DNA from: UBA8389 sp035719105
Lineage (GTDB): Bacteria; Bacteroidota; Bacteroidia; Bacteroidales; UBA1402
Assembly (NCBI GenBank): GCA_035719105.1
Contig: DASTGN010000004.1
Coordinates: 434,001-498,000 of the forward strand
Reading direction: 5' to 3'
DNA length: 64,000 nucleotides
The translations under genes and the position numbers were made by a program. The notes beneath the pieces are model-generated. The model did no database searches. It was not told where the DNA came from and saw only the letters and a program-made list of their open reading frames with translations. Of this stretch, positions 61,452 through 64,000 are shown one piece after another; the stretch's first letter is position 1, and each line of letters opens with the position of its first letter.

Positions 61452-64000
61452 ATGAAAATCAATTCAATTACCGATCTTGAGTCGATCAGGAGTACGTTTC
61501 AAGCGAAAGAAAAAGAGGCCACGTTTACTGCGCATATTTGTTATGGAGCTGGCTGCCTTTCATCCGATTGCAAAGAATTCAAGGACGCTTTTATCAAAGA
61601 ACTCGAGTCTGAGAATCTATTGAATAAAGTCAGGATCAACTTGACTGGTTGTTTAGGTGCATGCACGTTGGGTCCGACCTTGGTCATCAATCCAGGTAAT
61701 GTCCTGTATTGCAATTTGAATCCAGCCAGTGCGGTTCAGATTGTGAAAGAGCACATTCGCAAAGGCAAGATTGCTGATAAATTTTGCTACAAAGATCCTG
61801 AATCTGGTAAAGTCATTCCCCAACTTGACAACATCCCATTTTTTAAGCATCAGAAGAAAATCGTACTTGAACGATGTGGCATCATCGATTTTGCATCCGT
61901 GGAAGAATACATTGCACACGAAGGATATTTTGCCATTGCAAAGGCTTTGGGTTCGATGTCACCTTCGGAAATTGTCGATGAAATCACTAAATCGGGCTTA
62001 CGTGGTAGGGGCGGCGGCGGATTTCCAACGGGGTTGAAATGGTCCATGGCCAATAAAGCTCAAAGTGACCAGAAATACATTATATGCAATGCGGACGAAG
62101 GAGATCCGGGTGCTTTTATGGATCGCAGCCTATTGGAAGGAGATGCTCATTCGGTCATCGAAGGGATGATGATTGGTGGCTATGCCATTGGAGCTTCGAA
62201 GGGTGTTGTTTACATTCGTGCTGAATATCCCATAGCCATTGAAAGGCTCACGCAGGCCATCAAGGTTTGCAGAGAATCTGGGCTGTTGGGTTCGAATATA
62301 TTAGGAAGCGAATTCAGTTTTGACATTGAAATCAGAATCGGGGCGGGTGCATTTGTCTGCGGAGAAGAAACGGCATTGATGGAATCGGTAGAGGGTCGCA
62401 GAGGTGAACCACGTCAGAAGCCGCCTTTCCCTGTTCAAAGCGGGCTATTTGGGAAACCGACGATCATCAATAATGTGGAAACCTTGGGCAACATTGCAGC
62501 CATAATTTTGAGGGGTTCGGATTGGTTCTCGTCGATTGGAACAGAAAAAAGCAAGGGCACCAAGGTGTTTGCGTTGGCTGGAGATATCGTTCAAAAGGGG
62601 TTGATAGAAGTGCCAATGGGGGTTACGCTTGGCGAAATCATATACGAAATCGGTGGAGGAATTCCTCGCGGTAAATTGTTCAAGATGGCTCAAACCGGTG
62701 GCCCGTCTGGAGGCTGTCTCACTCCGGCTCACTTAAATACTCCCATCGATTACGATTCCTTGGTTCAACTCGGAGCAATCATGGGTTCGGGCGGTTTGAT
62801 CTGTGCCGACGAAGATACGTGTATGGTCGATATGGCGCGCTTCTTCATGGATTTTGTTCAGGAAGAATCTTGCGGAAAATGTGTGCCTTGTCGCATTGGA
62901 ACCAAACGGATGCTGGAAATACTTGAACGAATCACGCAGGGTGAGGGCCGCGAAGGTGATATTGAATTGTTGCAGGAATTAGGCCGTACAATCAAAGATT
63001 CTGCTATCTGTGGACTCGGTCAAACAGCGCCTAATCCGGTGTTAAGCACCATCAATCACTTCAGGCCAGAATATGATGAGCACATTCGCCAACATTATTG
63101 CCGAGCTGGTATTTGCAGTGAAATGTTTCTTTCGCCTTGCCAAAACGCATGTCCTGCTGGAGTAAACGTTCCTGGCTATGTGGCTTTGATTGCGGCGGGC
63201 AGGGTAGCCGATGCTTACCACCTGATTCGTCAAGAGAATCCGTTCCCCTCTGTTTGCGGCAGAGTTTGCACCCATCCTTGCGAAAGCAAGTGTCGGAGAG
63301 CTCAACTGGATGAACCACTGGCTATTGCCGATTTGAAGCGCTATGCAGCAGACTACGTGCTCAATTCCAGTGAACCTTTTAAGAGTTATTCCTTCCAGAA
63401 AAATGGTAAATCGGTTGGAATTATCGGGGCAGGACCTTCTGGGCTTACTTGCGGTTATTACTTATCTCGCTTGGGTTACACTGTTGATGTTTACGAAGAA
63501 AAACCGGTTGCTGGCGGAATTTTGGCATATGGAATTCCTGAATACCGATTGCCCAAAGATGAACTCAATAAAGAAATAAATTCCATTTTGCAATCTGGGA
63601 TCAATGTATTTTTCAACATGAAAGTTGGGACAGACATTACTTTTCAGGAACTAAAAGCCAAATATCATGCGATTTACATCGCTACTGGAACGCAATTGTC
63701 TAGAAAAATCGGGATTGAAGGTGAAGAAAAACGTGGAGTGTATCACGGGCTTGACTTCCTAACCGATGTCAATATGGGCAAACCAGTAGAAGTTCATGGC
63801 ACGGTTGCAGTGATTGGTGGCGGTAATACGGCCATCGATGCAGCCAGAACGGCCATCAGGCTAGGTGCCAAAAGGGTACACATTCTGTATCGCCGCACTC
63901 GCGAGGAAATGCCTGCCGACAAGCGTGAAATTCAAGATGCCTTGGATGAGGGCGTTATTTTGCAAGAACTGGTAGCACCTGTTCGCTTTGTCGGGTATGG
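61452..64000 (+). CDS. NuoF/HndC-GltD fusion flavoprotein (3' partial)
   Basis: An open frame of 849 residues cut by the window end. Order of parts: a thioredoxin-like [2Fe-2S] domain (CYGAGC at residue 30, TGCLGAC near 66); the NuoF core with GRGGGGFPTG (about 185), GAGAFVCGEETAL (297) and the [4Fe-4S] site C474, C477, C480 (CGKCVPC) with C520; then a GltD/NfnB-like part with two [4Fe-4S] cysteine groups (PCQNACPAG at 563; VCGRVCTHPCESKC), an FAD site GAGPSG (659) and a second Rossmann site GGGNTAIDAAR (788). NuoF binds FMN and NAD(H); the GltD part should bind FAD and NADP(H). The usual ferredoxin-like tail of HydB is replaced. It probably belongs to a hydrogenase or transhydrogenase complex made by this operon; the catalytic hydrogenase subunit is not in the window. 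Confidence 0.9.
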   Translation, partial: MKINSITDLESIRSTFQAKEKEATFTAHICYGAGCLSSDCKEFKDAFIKELESENLLNKVRINLTGCLGACTLGPTLVINPGNVLYCNLNPASAVQIVKEHIRKGKIADKFCYKDPESGKVIPQLDNIPFFKHQKKIVLERCGIIDFASVEEYIAHEGYFAIAKALGSMSPSEIVDEITKSGLRGRGGGGFPTGLKWSMANKAQSDQKYIICNADEGDPGAFMDRSLLEGDAHSVIEGMMIGGYAIGASKGVVYIRAEYPIAIERLTQAIKVCRESGLLGSNILGSEFSFDIEIRIGAGAFVCGEETALMESVEGRRGEPRQKPPFPVQSGLFGKPTIINNVETLGNIAAIILRGSDWFSSIGTEKSKGTKVFALAGDIVQKGLIEVPMGVTLGEIIYEIGGGIPRGKLFKMAQTGGPSGGCLTPAHLNTPIDYDSLVQLGAIMGSGGLICADEDTCMVDMARFFMDFVQEESCGKCVPCRIGTKRMLEILERITQGEGREGDIELLQELGRTIKDSAICGLGQTAPNPVLSTINHFRPEYDEHIRQHYCRAGICSEMFLSPCQNACPAGVNVPGYVALIAAGRVADAYHLIRQENPFPSVCGRVCTHPCESKCRRAQLDEPLAIADLKRYAADYVLNSSEPFKSYSFQKNGKSVGIIGAGPSGLTCGYYLSRLGYTVDVYEEKPVAGGILAYGIPEYRLPKDELNKEINSILQSGINVFFNMKVGTDITFQELKAKYHAIYIATGTQLSRKIGIEGEEKRGVYHGLDFLTDVNMGKPVEVHGTVAVIGGGNTAIDAARTAIRLGAKRVHILYRRTREEMPADKREIQDALDEGVILQELVAPVRFVGY

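Overview
The window is a chromosomal segment from a Bacteroidota bacterium, most likely an anaerobic member of the order Bacteroidales. Four things point there. The type IX secretion core genes sprF/porP-gldK-gldL-gldM-gldN form one operon. Many proteins belong to families centred on this phylum (SecDF fusion, DUF6089, DUF6242, DUF4369-thioredoxin, DUF2795). Promoters fit the Bacteroidota form TTTG-N19-TAnnTTTG, and Shine-Dalgarno sequences are almost absent. The block rpsU-xerC-hpf-tRNAs-tuf-tRNA-secE-nusG-rplKAJL-rpoBC has the order usual in this phylum. [FeFe]-hydrogenase maturases indicate H2 metabolism and an anaerobic life style. I see no insertion sequence, prophage, CRISPR array or rRNA gene; coding density is high and composition looks uniform.

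Layout. 1-9039: end of secDF, an orphan OmpR-type response regulator, argH-SRPBCC-pyrE, an outer-membrane barrel protein, prmC-recX-comF, and ribD on the opposite strand. 9190-19724: a DUF6242 lipoprotein, then an envelope block (DUF6089 protein, uppS, bamA, two Skp/OmpH chaperones, murI), two RNA-methyltransferase-like genes and a lipoprotein thioredoxin. 19782-25057: tRNA-Pro, tRNA-Phe, topA, a gamma-carbonic-anhydrase-like protein and aminopeptidase P. 25183-39858: the translation/transcription block, with five tRNA or protein-factor interruptions typical of the phylum. 39867-45333: an Mla-type lipid ABC transporter with xth and a histidine kinase on the minus strand, lptB on the plus strand, and manC. 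45397-51513: the type IX secretion operon. 51631-57075: small genes, a cobalamin adenosyltransferase, the TrkH/TrkA potassium system, a slipin and an unknown 94-residue protein. 57242-64000: hydG-hydF-hydE, a NuoE/HndA-like subunit, and an open-ended gene that joins a NuoF/HndC-like part to a GltD/NfnB-like flavoprotein part.

How the parts work together. SecDF, BamA, the Skp pair, UppS, MurI, LptB, the Mla transporter and the GldKLMN/SprF machine together build the cell envelope and export proteins across it. The hyd genes would assemble the H-cluster, and the two diaphorase-like genes after them would link hydrogenase to NAD(H) and perhaps NADP(H). This NuoF-GltD fusion, cut by the window end and preceded by a perfect 16-bp palindrome upstream of hydG, is the most interesting lead. 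Other leads are a structured leader before the tRNA-tuf-rpoBC block, a strong hairpin between rplL and rpoB, a possible intergenic small RNA near 1790-1975, and a rare AGGAGG ribosome-binding site before hpf.
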